From the NCBI GenBank assembly GCA_002839435.1, contig PGYA01000019.1:1-64000 (forward strand): DNA of 64,000 bases. Reading direction: 5' to 3'. Position 1 is the stretch's first letter. Each line of letters begins with the position of its first letter. The stretch is from Candidatus Riflebacteria bacterium HGW-Riflebacteria-2. GTDB lineage: Bacteria; Muiribacteriota; Ozemobacteria; Ozemobacterales; Ozemobacteraceae. Of the stretch, positions 52,320 through 60,544 are shown piece by piece. The notes beneath the pieces were generated by a model. It was not told the DNA's origin. It worked only from the letters and a program-made list of their open reading frames with translations, and did no database searches. The position numbers and the translations under genes are program-made.

Positions 52320-52922
52320 ATGAAGTCAAAATCAATGTTGTTTTGCCTGTTTTTCTGCTTGGTCAGTGTCGCAGGCTTTACTTATAGTCCAGATCATATA
52401 ACAGTCGATGAAAGACTGTTGTGGAAAACCATGACCGGGCGCGAAGCCGGGCAGGAGCTGCTCAAGTTTCGCTTTGCCAGTGATCCAGTCGGGTTTGCCG
52501 CCCGCTTTGTCCTGTTTTTGAACCAGGGCAGATCTACATCAGAAATTCTAGCCATGCTGCGGGTTGTCGGGCTTCCGCTTAGACCGCGCGAAATTTCAGC
52601 CATGGAGGATGTCTACCTCGATAATTCGGCAGAAATATCCTTTTATAATATTATCGAGAACGGTTATTCCCTTGAGTGTCACGCTACCCCTGCGACCCGT
52701 TTTTCTATTGTTTTTCTCAATGCGGCAGAGCGACAGGCTTACCAGATTTGTCATGAACGCGGGTATGAAAGCCTTGCCGATAATGAAAAAAAAGTTTTTA
52801 ACAATCTTGAGGGCAGACTATGTGTGTGGGCGTCAAAACGAAAAATTCATCTTGGCGGGCCGCGCCTGACTTTTGACCGCGTCAAGCCAATTCTGCTCTA
52901 CGCCGAGCCCGAACTCGACTGA
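52320..52922 (+). CDS. Secreted protein of unknown function
   Basis: A 200-residue exported protein with a signal peptide (MKSKSMLFCLFFCLVSVAGFTYS). No domain recognised; the body is mixed alpha/beta with RPREISAMEDVYLDN, ARFSIVFLNAAERQAYQICHERGYESL-type stretches and two or three cysteines. It lies 151 bp after the cyclase pair on the same strand and might be part of its regulon, but has its own GGGGG ribosome site eight or so bases upstream. Confidence 0.6.
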   Translation: MKSKSMLFCLFFCLVSVAGFTYSPDHITVDERLLWKTMTGREAGQELLKFRFASDPVGFAARFVLFLNQGRSTSEILAMLRVVGLPLRPREISAMEDVYLDNSAEISFYNIIENGYSLECHATPATRFSIVFLNAAERQAYQICHERGYESLADNEKKVFNNLEGRLCVWASKRKIHLGGPRLTFDRVKPILLYAEPELD

Positions 52923-52936
52923 AGAGCAAGCTGAAT

Positions 52937-53617
52937 TCAACCACAGGTTAACCAGCTGAGCAGGCTGCGGTAGGCTGTGTTGATGCGCGAAAACTCTTCG
53001 TGGTGACCAGAGGTTATGTCAGGATGCATGGTTCTCGCCAGGTGTCGGAAGCGTTTTTTGAGAACATCGAGAGACACGCCTTCGGGCAAGTCGAGTACGG
53101 CAAGGCAGCGCCGGTATTCTTCGTAGTTCTGCAGCAGTTTCCAGGCGCCGGCCATGAACTTTTCGGCGTTCTCGGCACTCAACGCCGTAAAGTTGGCGGG
53201 ATCGAGGTAAAAATAGCGATCAGAGAGACGGTCGATGCCGGTTTCGTCAATCCGGGCCAGATGGAATTCGCAAAACTGCGCGCTATTGCTGCATACGGCC
53301 GCGCAGAATTCAACCCGCTCGTCGTCGAAATGCCGGCAGTGCCCAGCAGTTGGGTAATCTCTGACGCAGGTTCGCATGAAATGTATGTGCAGATAGCGGT
53401 TTTCTAAGGCAAAATCAGGAACCAGCTCATACAAAATGTGAAAAAGAACGAAATGCCAGCGGTACATTGCAAGTGCGCTACCATTGATGAGGTCAGCATC
53501 GGGGAAGGCGACTCTGATCAGTTCGCATTCCCACACCGGTTCGCGCAGACTGCTGAGATACTCCCGCAACCCGTCACGATTGGCACGTTGCAGGTATGTA
53601 TTAAAAGTAGAAGGCAT
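52937..53617 (-). CDS. J-domain protein
   Basis: A 226-residue cytosolic protein. The C-terminal 60 residues form a J domain: CLAVLDLPEGVSLDVLKKRFRHLARTMHPDITSGHHEEFSRINTAYRSLLSW, with the HPD that stimulates Hsp70/DnaK ATPase. The N-terminal 165 residues are unrecognised, rich in aromatic residues, His and Cys, and probably form the client- or partner-binding part. C-terminal placement of the J domain is unusual compared with DnaJ. It follows three pseudopilin genes on the same strand by 50 bp. Start uncertain: ATG 53617 has a weak site, TTG 53644 is possible. Confidence 0.8.
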   Translation of the reverse strand: MPSTFNTYLQRANRDGLREYLSSLREPVWECELIRVAFPDADLINGSALAMYRWHFVLFHILYELVPDFALENRYLHIHFMRTCVRDYPTAGHCRHFDDERVEFCAAVCSNSAQFCEFHLARIDETGIDRLSDRYFYLDPANFTALSAENAEKFMAGAWKLLQNYEEYRRCLAVLDLPEGVSLDVLKKRFRHLARTMHPDITSGHHEEFSRINTAYRSLLSWLTCG

Positions 53618-53667
53618 TCTGTTCACATTCTGTTGAGGATTCAAGACATAGTCTTATTTTTTCTGGC

Positions 53668-54183
53668 TCAGTCTTCATTTGCTTCGGGCAGTTCTTCTCG
53701 GAAGCGGCCGACTTTCCATTCGCCTTCAATCTTAACTACGGTGCGGTAGCGGTTTGAGTCTGAGTCGCGCGTTTCACTGTAGCGCGCCACGCACGAAAAA
53801 CCACGCCGTCGCGGCGGGGCACCGCGTTCCTGCCAGCAGCCGACAGAGGAGATCTCGAGTTCGCTGTCGCCGCGGGTTTCGACCTTGACTTCGCACCAGC
53901 CGGTGGCATTGCCGAATTCCTGCTGCGCGGTGTTGAAACTCCAGTTTGGACCGCGTTTGGCGATCACTTCGCTTATCCTCATCGGCTTGATAATGGCAAG
54001 CGCTTCGCTTACGCCCATCTGAGTAAGATGCTGATGTTGAAAGCGTCCGATTGTTCTGACCGTATCGGCACCGCGGCTTTTTGAGAGAAAGAGCAGCGTA
54101 CTGCCAAGAATGGTCGCGACGAAGATGAAACCGAGAACGAGGGGAATCGCCATGCCGGCCTTGCGGTGGTAAGTTTTTTTCAT
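53668..54183 (-). CDS. PilX/GspK-like minor pseudopilin
   Basis: A 171-residue protein: short basic start, then a hydrophobic helix AGMAIPLVLGFIFVATILGSTLLFLSKS, as in PilX/GspK-type proteins (usual pattern GxAL/GMAL). The globular part contains two cysteines. ATG 54183 overlaps the stop of the preceding gene by 4 bp. It completes a three-gene set that resembles the GspI-GspJ-GspK tip complex of type II secretion or the minor pilins of type IV pili. Confidence 0.7.
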   Translation of the reverse strand: MKKTYHRKAGMAIPLVLGFIFVATILGSTLLFLSKSRGADTVRTIGRFQHQHLTQMGVSEALAIIKPMRISEVIAKRGPNWSFNTAQQEFGNATGWCEVKVETRGDSELEISSVGCWQERGAPPRRRGFSCVARYSETRDSDSNRYRTVVKIEGEWKVGRFREELPEANED

Positions 54184-54674
54184 GGCAGGTTCCAGACGTG
54201 AATGGCAGTCAGAACCGGCACCTGGCCAACGGTTATCGAGATTTCGACGAGTCCGCGGGTGAAGCGTGAGAAGGTCAGGCTGGCGACGCTGTGCATGATT
54301 TCGCGTTGCGTATCGCTCTGGTAGTCGATGCGCAGAACCTTGCCGTCGCTGGTGTGCTCATAACTGATTTCGTTGCCTTCCTTATTTACGAATGTCAGGC
54401 AATTGGAACGGGCATCTGAAGCGGGAACAGTCACATCGGTCGCCGAACGCAGTTCTGAATCGAGTCGCAGCAGAAAGCGTTCGATCTGAGAACTCGCGGC
54501 GCTTTTGTTATCAACGCGGGTAAAGGTGCGGCGAATGAAAGAATACATTGAGCTCACAACGATGATGAGCCCGGCAAAAAGCGCGACACTGATGACGACT
54601 TCGACAAGGGTAAAGCCGCGGCGGCTGGGCTTGTGCTGGTATGTCGGAATGTCAGGCATGTTTTCACTCAACAT
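54180..54674 (-). CDS. Prepilin-type protein, GspJ-like
   Basis: A 164-residue protein with a canonical class III leader and N-methylation site: KPSRRGFTLVEVVISVALFAGLIIV, cleavage expected between Gly and Phe. After the helix comes a beta-rich head with ERFLLRLDSELRSATDV, similar to GspJ/PulJ. ATG 54674 shares bases with the preceding stop (TGATG). Processing requires a prepilin peptidase, not encoded in this window. Confidence 0.85.
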   Translation of the reverse strand: MLSENMPDIPTYQHKPSRRGFTLVEVVISVALFAGLIIVVSSMYSFIRRTFTRVDNKSAASSQIERFLLRLDSELRSATDVTVPASDARSNCLTFVNKEGNEISYEHTSDGKVLRIDYQSDTQREIMHSVASLTFSRFTRGLVEISITVGQVPVLTAIHVWNLP

Positions 54675-55189
54675 CAATAGCGCTCAAAGCGGGTAAAGCG
54701 GTATGGTTTCGCGTCGATGCTTCCCTTAAGCTCGAGCTTCTGCTCTTTACCTTCAAAGGACCAGTCGACGGCGACTCTGAGTTCAGCTATGTTGCCACTG
54801 GCGAGAACTGTGACCATGATGCGGAACTGGCTGAACACGTCGTAGAGTGGCGAATCGGGGGTGATCGGTTTGTCGGGGCCGAGCACGTTGTTGAAAAAGT
54901 TGACGCGCGAAGTTGCAAAGAACCCAAGCGGCTTGCGCACCGGCGAGACTTCGAATCGGCTTGGATAGCTGGTGATGGCGGCAGGGTGGCGCAACGCTTC
55001 GGCTTTGATTGATTCGAGAACGGCGTGAGCGAGAAACTGCGCCTGAATGCGGTGGACACTCGAACCCATGCTGCGCGAGGCAAAGGTGAACATGGCGACG
55101 ATTGGCGCCAGGGTGAACGCAAGTATGGTTGTCGCGATGAGTATTTCGACCAGCGTCGTCGCGGCAGTCTGTTTTGGATTAAACAACAT
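54674..55189 (-). CDS. Prepilin-like protein, GspI/PilV-like, unusual leader
   Basis: A 171-residue protein beginning MLFNPKQTAATTLVEILIATTILAFTLAPI. The TLVE(I/V)LIA core and hydrophobic helix are those of prepilins, but the residue before the expected cleavage site is Ala/Thr instead of Gly and there is no Phe. Processing may be altered or the cut shifted. The head domain (about 50-171) resembles GspI or PilV only loosely. First of the three overlapping pseudopilin genes; no strong ribosome site. Confidence 0.75.
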   Translation of the reverse strand: MLFNPKQTAATTLVEILIATTILAFTLAPIVAMFTFASRSMGSSVHRIQAQFLAHAVLESIKAEALRHPAAITSYPSRFEVSPVRKPLGFFATSRVNFFNNVLGPDKPITPDSPLYDVFSQFRIMVTVLASGNIAELRVAVDWSFEGKEQKLELKGSIDAKPYRFTRFERY

Positions 55190-55285
55190 TGCCTGCAGTA
55201 TAACCCAGATACGCCAGAATGTGAATTGCGGTGTGTCCGTTCATGACTGCAATGCCTGTTGATCGAGAAGAATGCGGCTATGTGA

Positions 55286-56524
55286 TTAGAAGAACAGCCA
55301 GGTATCGATCAGGAACACCGGTATGAGAATAGCGCAGGAATAAGCAAAATAGCCAAAGAACGAAGGCATCTTTATACCAGAACTTTCTGAGATTGTTTTA
55401 ACCATGAAGTTCGGCCCATTGCCGATGTAGGTGTTGGCACCCATGAAAACGGCTCCGGCACTGATTGCCTTAAGATAAATTGATGGAATTCCGATTACTT
55501 CATGGCTCAGGCTGAGGTCGTGTGCAGCCAGGCCTTGTGCCAGAGTTAAGTCTGTGAGATAGGTCGGGGCGTTGTCGAGGAATGATGAGAGAATACCAGT
55601 GACCCAGAAAAACTGCCAGGGCTGGTTGAGGCCAAGTTCGCCGCCACGTTCGGCGAGAATAGCCAGGGCCGGCACCATTGTGACAAAGATGCCGGCAAAT
55701 AGTATCGCGACTTCGCTTATCGGTTCAAATGAAAAACTGTTTTGCGCGTGGCAGCGGCATGGAGTCGCTTTGAGAGAGAGCAGGCTCATCATTATCATAA
55801 CTGCTTCGCGAACGGGTGATTCAAGGAACACTGCAAGGATTATTCCAAGCAGAAACCAGGAATTGCGTTTTCCCGAGATTTTGATCGGCTGGATTTCATG
55901 ATTGTCCTGTGAAATAGCTTCAGCCGGCTCTTTCTTGTAATTCCAGCTGTCAATCAGGTAAAAAATGCTGAGAATGAGAGCGATATTAAAGAACCACATT
56001 GGTAGAAGATTGAGTGTCCAGAAAAACGGCACACCTTTGAGATATCCGAGAAATACCGGAGGATCTCCTAGAGGCGTCAGACAGCCGCCAATGTTACTGA
56101 CAATGAAAATGAAAAAGATCGGAATGTGAGTTATACGTGTGCGCTGCGAGTTTATCTTGAGCAAGGGTCTTATCAGCACCATGCTGGCGCCGGTAGTGCC
56201 AATAAAATTGGAAAGAATAGCGCCGACAATGAAAAGTATAATATTGTTGCGCGGTGTCGCCTTGATATCGCCCTCAACCAGTATCCCTCCAGAAACTACG
56301 AACAGCGAAGCCAGAAGAATGATGAAAGAGAAATACTCTTCTGCGCTCAACCAGAGTTCGTGCCGCATATTCTGGGTAAGCAGATACCCCAGTACCGGCA
56401 GGGCAAAAAGAATACTGAGCAGCGCCTTATTGGAATTTTTTTCCCAGAAGTGACTGAAGAATATGGGAGCCAGAGCTATGGTAAGTAACCATGCGATAAA
56501 AGGAACGACTGCAATGATTGACAT
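55286..56524 (-). CDS. Sodium:proton antiporter-type permease (NhaD/CitM-like, ion transporter superfamily)
   Basis: A 412-residue inner-membrane protein with ten or more TM segments. Characteristic stretches: IGTTGASMVLIRPLL, SNIGGCLTPLGDPPVFLGYLKGVPF, SSFLDNAPTYLTDLTLAQG and MGANTYIGNGPNFMVKTI, i.e. two re-entrant signature loops with the TP-G-P and N-P pattern of NhaD-like antiporters and arsenite/citrate permeases. Probable Na+/H+ exchange; the exact ion is not certain. ATG 56524 has AGGAG six bases upstream. Monocistronic. Confidence 0.87.
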   Translation of the reverse strand: MSIIAVVPFIAWLLTIALAPIFFSHFWEKNSNKALLSILFALPVLGYLLTQNMRHELWLSAEEYFSFIILLASLFVVSGGILVEGDIKATPRNNIILFIVGAILSNFIGTTGASMVLIRPLLKINSQRTRITHIPIFFIFIVSNIGGCLTPLGDPPVFLGYLKGVPFFWTLNLLPMWFFNIALILSIFYLIDSWNYKKEPAEAISQDNHEIQPIKISGKRNSWFLLGIILAVFLESPVREAVMIMMSLLSLKATPCRCHAQNSFSFEPISEVAILFAGIFVTMVPALAILAERGGELGLNQPWQFFWVTGILSSFLDNAPTYLTDLTLAQGLAAHDLSLSHEVIGIPSIYLKAISAGAVFMGANTYIGNGPNFMVKTISESSGIKMPSFFGYFAYSCAILIPVFLIDTWLFF

Positions 56525-56798
56525 GTGCTGCTCCTGCTGCAATGACTGAATGCATAAATAATGAGGTAAAGCGAAGGTCGCAGTTTACGCCTTTTCGGGT
56601 GATTTCCAAAACTTGAAACAATTGGAAACACAAAGCTGCTGTCGCAAAAATGACAGTCAGTCGCCTGAAATATTTCAGTGCTGCTATTTACTGCCAATAT
56701 GCATACAAATTGCATGCTTTTTGCTGATGTCTCTCGGTTGACGCGATGAATATTTCGACCAGAATGGCAATAATGACCTGGATTATGCGTTAACTGGT

Positions 56799-57626
56799 TT
56801 AGTAGCTGCGGATCATGTAGCCTTTTTCGGGGTCGCCGGGGTGCAGGAGGTAAAAGCCGTTGCCGAAGGTGTCTTTAGGGATTTCCTTGATCAGGCCACG
56901 CTCGACAAGTTCTTCGAGTTTCACCGGGTAGCGCAGAGTTTCATTTTTGAATTCTCTGGCCTTGTGCTCGAGCAACAGCATTGTCTGCAACCAGATCAGG
57001 CGGAGATTGACCCATTCGCGGGAATCTTCGTCTTCTACCGACTCGAGCATGCCTTCGGTTTCGAGAATCGACTGTTCGAGGGTGCGACCTTCTGTCGGCA
57101 GATTCGCGGCGGAAAAGCGCAAAAATCGTGGGGCACCAGGCAGGAGTGAAGCTTTCCAGTAGTATTCGGCGCCTTTATTAATGTGCTTGAGTTCAAGGTG
57201 ATTGAAGCCTGTCCAGTAGGGAATGCGCCAGTTATTGGGATTCAACTCGCAGGCTTTTTCAAGAAAAGCCGTGCCCTTGATCAGCGCTTCTTCGTTGGCT
57301 GGCGCCACAACGCCGCCCAGAAAGGCTGCCTGCACGAGGTTTGTGTCGAGTCGCAGGGCCAGATTGAAAAGCTCGAGCAGGGTATCGATTTTATCTGTTG
57401 TGTCGCCGGCGACTTCAAGAGCGCCACGCATATAGAAGAACTGTGCGACGGCCGGGCGGAAGGTGCCACTGATGCGCGCGACGTATTCCGGTTGTGGAAC
57501 AAAAGCCAGGCTGCCGCGCCAGGAGGGCGTTTCGCTGCCAAGATTGTATGACATATAAAGCGTCAGAGCGAAAAGCAGTATAAAAACCGGCCAGGTGAAG
57601 CGTTGCAGGAATCTCTCAATGCTCAT
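56799..57626 (-). CDS. TPR-like membrane protein linked to ABC-2 transporter
   Basis: A 275-residue protein with a single N-terminal TM helix (RFTWPVFILLFALTLYMSYNLG), then about 230 residues outside with loose TPR-like helices: VAQFFYMRGALEVAGDTTDKIDTLLELFNLALRLDTN, AFLEKACELNPNNWRIPYWTGFNHLELKHINKGAEYYWKAS. The end (GNGFYLLHPGDPEKGYMIRSY) is beta-like. It overlaps the 3' end of the permease gene by 11 bp and is the third gene of that operon, so it may sense or deliver the substrate. The longer frame to 57728 is the permease read in another frame. Confidence 0.7.
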   Translation of the reverse strand: MSIERFLQRFTWPVFILLFALTLYMSYNLGSETPSWRGSLAFVPQPEYVARISGTFRPAVAQFFYMRGALEVAGDTTDKIDTLLELFNLALRLDTNLVQAAFLGGVVAPANEEALIKGTAFLEKACELNPNNWRIPYWTGFNHLELKHINKGAEYYWKASLLPGAPRFLRFSAANLPTEGRTLEQSILETEGMLESVEDEDSREWVNLRLIWLQTMLLLEHKAREFKNETLRYPVKLEELVERGLIKEIPKDTFGNGFYLLHPGDPEKGYMIRSY

Positions 57627-58377
57627 GGCGGGCAAACACCCTCCAGGAAGGAATAAATACAATGGCCATGTAAAGCAGCGTGTAGAGCGTAATCTCGACA
57701 AGCAGCATGACCGCCACGCTCTCGCCATGAATTGCCGAATACTTGAGGTCGATTTTATCGAAGTTCGGCAGAAGGTGATAAACCAGGCGTGATATACTCT
57801 GCGGAACGACGGTCGAGCTGCGGCGAATCATTTCCAGCGGGTAGGAGGCATATTCTGCCGCGAAATATATAAACACTGTCATCAGCGAAGCGAACACTGG
57901 CGAGCCAAAAAGGTTCGCAAAGAGCGAACAGAAGGCGCAGATTATGCAAAGCTTGAGAAAAATCGACCAGGCACCGACGATAAACACCCAGCTCCAGGCG
58001 CCTTCATGCCAGAGCACCAGGGCGCAACCGATTGTCGCGAAAATGGTGTAAGCGCCGATCAGCAGACAGTTGCCCAGCAGGCGACCAAGAACGTGGTCGA
58101 ATGACGAGACATAGGTTAGGTGAATAGCCTGCAGCCGGGTTTCGCGTTCGCGATAAAAGCTCGACACGCAACCGAAAATGATCAACAGCAGACTGCTGAT
58201 TTCCATTATCGAAAGGCCGAAGCTGCGCAGCATCATTTCCTTGTGGCCGACTGAAAGCACTCGTAACGCGTATGTCATCGCCATTATGGCAACAAAAAGC
58301 ATGCCTACGATGCGGAAAGTCTGGGTGCGGAAGCCCTGCAGAAAAGTGATTGAAGCTATGGCGAGCGTTTTACGCAT
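57616..58377 (-). CDS. ABC-2-type transporter permease
   Basis: A 253-residue inner-membrane protein with about six TM helices (RIVGMLFVAIMAMTYAL, ISSLLLIIFGCVSSFY, LIGAYTIFATIGCALVLW, VFASLMTVFIYFAAEYA, VMLLVEITLYTLLYMAIVFI). The layout matches NosY/ABC-2 permeases that work with the ATPase encoded just upstream (8-bp overlap). GGAGGCCCC precedes ATG 58377. Substrate unknown. Confidence 0.85.
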   Translation of the reverse strand: MRKTLAIASITFLQGFRTQTFRIVGMLFVAIMAMTYALRVLSVGHKEMMLRSFGLSIMEISSLLLIIFGCVSSFYRERETRLQAIHLTYVSSFDHVLGRLLGNCLLIGAYTIFATIGCALVLWHEGAWSWVFIVGAWSIFLKLCIICAFCSLFANLFGSPVFASLMTVFIYFAAEYASYPLEMIRRSSTVVPQSISRLVYHLLPNFDKIDLKYSAIHGESVAVMLLVEITLYTLLYMAIVFIPSWRVFARHEH

Positions 58378-59080
58378 TGGGGCCTCCAATCTCTTTCAGG
58401 AAGGCATCTTCAAGCGAAGAAACCGCATGTTGTTCAAGGAATTCAGCGATCGGCCCGATATAGCGCAGCTGGTGCTCGTGCAGTACTGCGATACGCTGGC
58501 ATACCTTTTCAACCTGGGCAAAATCATGCGAAGACAGCAGAATCGTTTTGCCCTGGGCATTCAGTTCGCGCAACCAGTCAAGCAAACGAAGCCGAACCAG
58601 TGGATCGAGGCCGAGGGTCGGTTCATCGAGAATGATGAATTCGGGCGATTTAAGCAGTGCGATAGCCAGGCCGAGGCGCTGGATCATGCCGCGTGAATAG
58701 TCGCCGATCAGCTTATGGGGATCGAGGTCGGTTTTCTTCAGCAAAGCATCGACATCAGGTTTCGGCCCTGAGACGGCCATGCCAAGCAGGCGCAGGTATT
58801 CGCTGGCCTTGAGCTCGCCAGGCGGCAGGTAAAATTCAGGCAGGTAGCCGATCTTTTCGTGTATTACCGGCATTTCCAGCGGCTGCTTGTCATAAAGTAT
58901 CGAGCCACCATCGCTTTTGATCAGCTTGAGAATGCACTTGAACAGAGTCGTTTTGCCGGCGCCGTTCAGACCGAGAAGACCAAATATTTCACCGCGCTGC
59001 ACCGAAAGTGACAGGCGGTTGAGCACGCAAACATCACCGAATTTGCGGCTTAATTCATTAATCTGTAACAGTGGATCCAT
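58370..59080 (-). CDS. ABC transporter ATPase (ABC-2/NatA type)
   Basis: A 236-residue ATPase: Walker A GLNGAGKTT, Q-loop YLPEFYLPPGEL, signature YSRGMIQRLGLA (YSRGM where LSGGQ is canonical, common in this subgroup), Walker B FIILDEPTLGLDP, switch His in LSSHD. It powers the permease encoded next. AAGGTGAG precedes ATG 59080. First gene of a three-gene operon. Confidence 0.93.
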   Translation of the reverse strand: MDPLLQINELSRKFGDVCVLNRLSLSVQRGEIFGLLGLNGAGKTTLFKCILKLIKSDGGSILYDKQPLEMPVIHEKIGYLPEFYLPPGELKASEYLRLLGMAVSGPKPDVDALLKKTDLDPHKLIGDYSRGMIQRLGLAIALLKSPEFIILDEPTLGLDPLVRLRLLDWLRELNAQGKTILLSSHDFAQVEKVCQRIAVLHEHQLRYIGPIAEFLEQHAVSSLEDAFLKEIGGPNA

Positions 59081-59093
59081 GCAACTCACCTTG

Positions 59094-59723
59094 TTAAATA
59101 TATACGACTGGAGGTTCTGAGACTATTTTCGGGGGAAGTGGCGGAAAGATTTCGCTGCAGTCGATAGCCAGACCTGGCAGCGTTTTTACTTCGATTTTAG
59201 CGGTTTCGTCATATATTTCAGAGAGCGTCAGCTTGTTTTTGTGCAGGAAATAGACAAAGATGATGCGGTCGTGCGGGTTGCATATCCAGTATTCTTTGAC
59301 ACCGGCGTTTTCGTATAGCCGCCTTTTGAGAATCTGGTCGCGCCCGGCAGTTGAAGGTGAAAGAATTTCGATCACCCAGTCAGGGGCGCCGCGGCAGCCA
59401 CGATCGGTAATTTTATCTGGATCACATACCACGGCAAGATCAGGCTGTACAACATTCTTTACCAGTTCGTCAGCTTCGTCACCCTTAGGCAGCAAAACAT
59501 CATAGGGGGCAACAAACAATCGACACTTTTGTCCTTTAAGGAATGCCCCGACAGGAATGCATAAATTCACCAGGACAGTCTGGTGTTCAGTCGAAGGTGC
59601 TGGCGACATAGCATAAGTTTCGCCATCAACCAGTTCCCATCTTTCCGGGCCTGTCCAGTTGAGATAATCGCCATAATTGTAATCTGAACGGTTACGTGGT
59701 TTTCGCTGTGCTTTTCCAGCCAT
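59094..59723 (-). CDS. Uma2-family endonuclease-like protein
   Basis: A 209-residue protein of the Uma2 (DUF820) group with a PD-(D/E)XK fold. Core motifs: WELVDGETYAMSPAPSTEHQ, VQPDLAVVCD, GAPDWVIEILSPSTAGRDQILKRRLYENAGVKEYWI, containing the PD...EILS--T---D acidic set. The family is abundant in cyanobacteria and other phyla, with no settled role. GGAGGAATTC precedes ATG 59723. Monocistronic, 13 bp upstream of the ABC ATPase start. Confidence 0.88.
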   Translation of the reverse strand: MAGKAQRKPRNRSDYNYGDYLNWTGPERWELVDGETYAMSPAPSTEHQTVLVNLCIPVGAFLKGQKCRLFVAPYDVLLPKGDEADELVKNVVQPDLAVVCDPDKITDRGCRGAPDWVIEILSPSTAGRDQILKRRLYENAGVKEYWICNPHDRIIFVYFLHKNKLTLSEIYDETAKIEVKTLPGLAIDCSEIFPPLPPKIVSEPPVVYI

Positions 59724-59812
59724 CGAATTCCTCCATGAAGATACTAAGCAAATTCTGCCACGAAACGCCAATATGATCAAGCACTAACTGAATCTATCGA
59801 CATGTATGCCTC

Positions 59813-60544
59813 TCAGATCGTCAGCATATTACTGTGTAGATGATTTTCTTTGATTTGAAGAGAAGGCGACTGGCAGGCGAGCGCAGCGATATAGCCAGGC
59901 GCGGGTTCGAATTCGTAAAAGAACCAGGTGCCTGCGGCTTCGATGGAGCCGTGATAAGTCAGCATGGCATGCGGCAGGCCAGGTGCGAAACTGATTTCGT
60001 TATGAGCCAGACCGGCAATGCCTTCACCGGTAGCTTTTAAGACCGCCTCCTTGCGCGTCCAGCCGCGAAAAAAGGTCCTTTTCGGATCGCTGCTCAGACA
60101 GTCCGCATGGCTTTGCTGTTCCAGCGGTGAGAAGAAGCGGCGCAGCACTGCCGCACTGTCGACGCGGCGTTCGAGTTGCTCAACGTCGATGCCAACCGGG
60201 CGATCGGTGACGACAATAACAACGATATTGCCACTGTGGCTGATATTGAAGCAGACGCCATAAGGGTTGCTCACAAAAGGCTTGCCATTACCTTCGGTTT
60301 CAATTTTCAGGGAACGGGCCCGCCGGTCGAGATAGCGTCCGAGAAGAAAGCGCAAACCGGCACGCGCCGTCAGCCAGGTGGCCGCGTTTTGCCGGCAGGC
60401 AAAGCGCGCATGGCGTTCGAGTTCATCCGGCAAAAGAAATCCGCGCAGAAATTCGCCGCAGCCGGTAAATTCATTGGCATCTATTACCCAGATGTCGGCG
60501 CGCTGCCGGCTGAAATCAGGGCTGATGTCAGCAGGCGTGAGCAA
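59813..60544 (-). CDS. 4'-phosphopantetheinyl transferase (Sfp type)
   Basis: A 243-residue enzyme that loads the phosphopantetheine arm of CoA onto acyl carrier domains. The signatures are FNISHSG, PVGIDVEQLE and FFRGWTRKEAVLKATGEGI, with the Mg-binding Asp and Glu. Its TTG start (60544) lies inside the end of the PfaD gene (17-bp overlap); no better start is visible. It most likely activates carrier domains of the PfaA-like megasynthase encoded from the left end of the window. Confidence 0.9.
   Translation of the reverse strand: MLTPADISPDFSRQRADIWVIDANEFTGCGEFLRGFLLPDELERHARFACRQNAATWLTARAGLRFLLGRYLDRRARSLKIETEGNGKPFVSNPYGVCFNISHSGNIVVIVVTDRPVGIDVEQLERRVDSAAVLRRFFSPLEQQSHADCLSSDPKRTFFRGWTRKEAVLKATGEGIAGLAHNEISFAPGLPHAMLTYHGSIEAAGTWFFYEFEPAPGYIAALACQSPSLQIKENHLHSNMLTI

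Noticed and set aside
56543..57728. Longer start at 57728 for the TPR-like membrane protein
   Set aside because: The added residues are the permease coding region in a different frame; ATG 57626 begins the TM helix.
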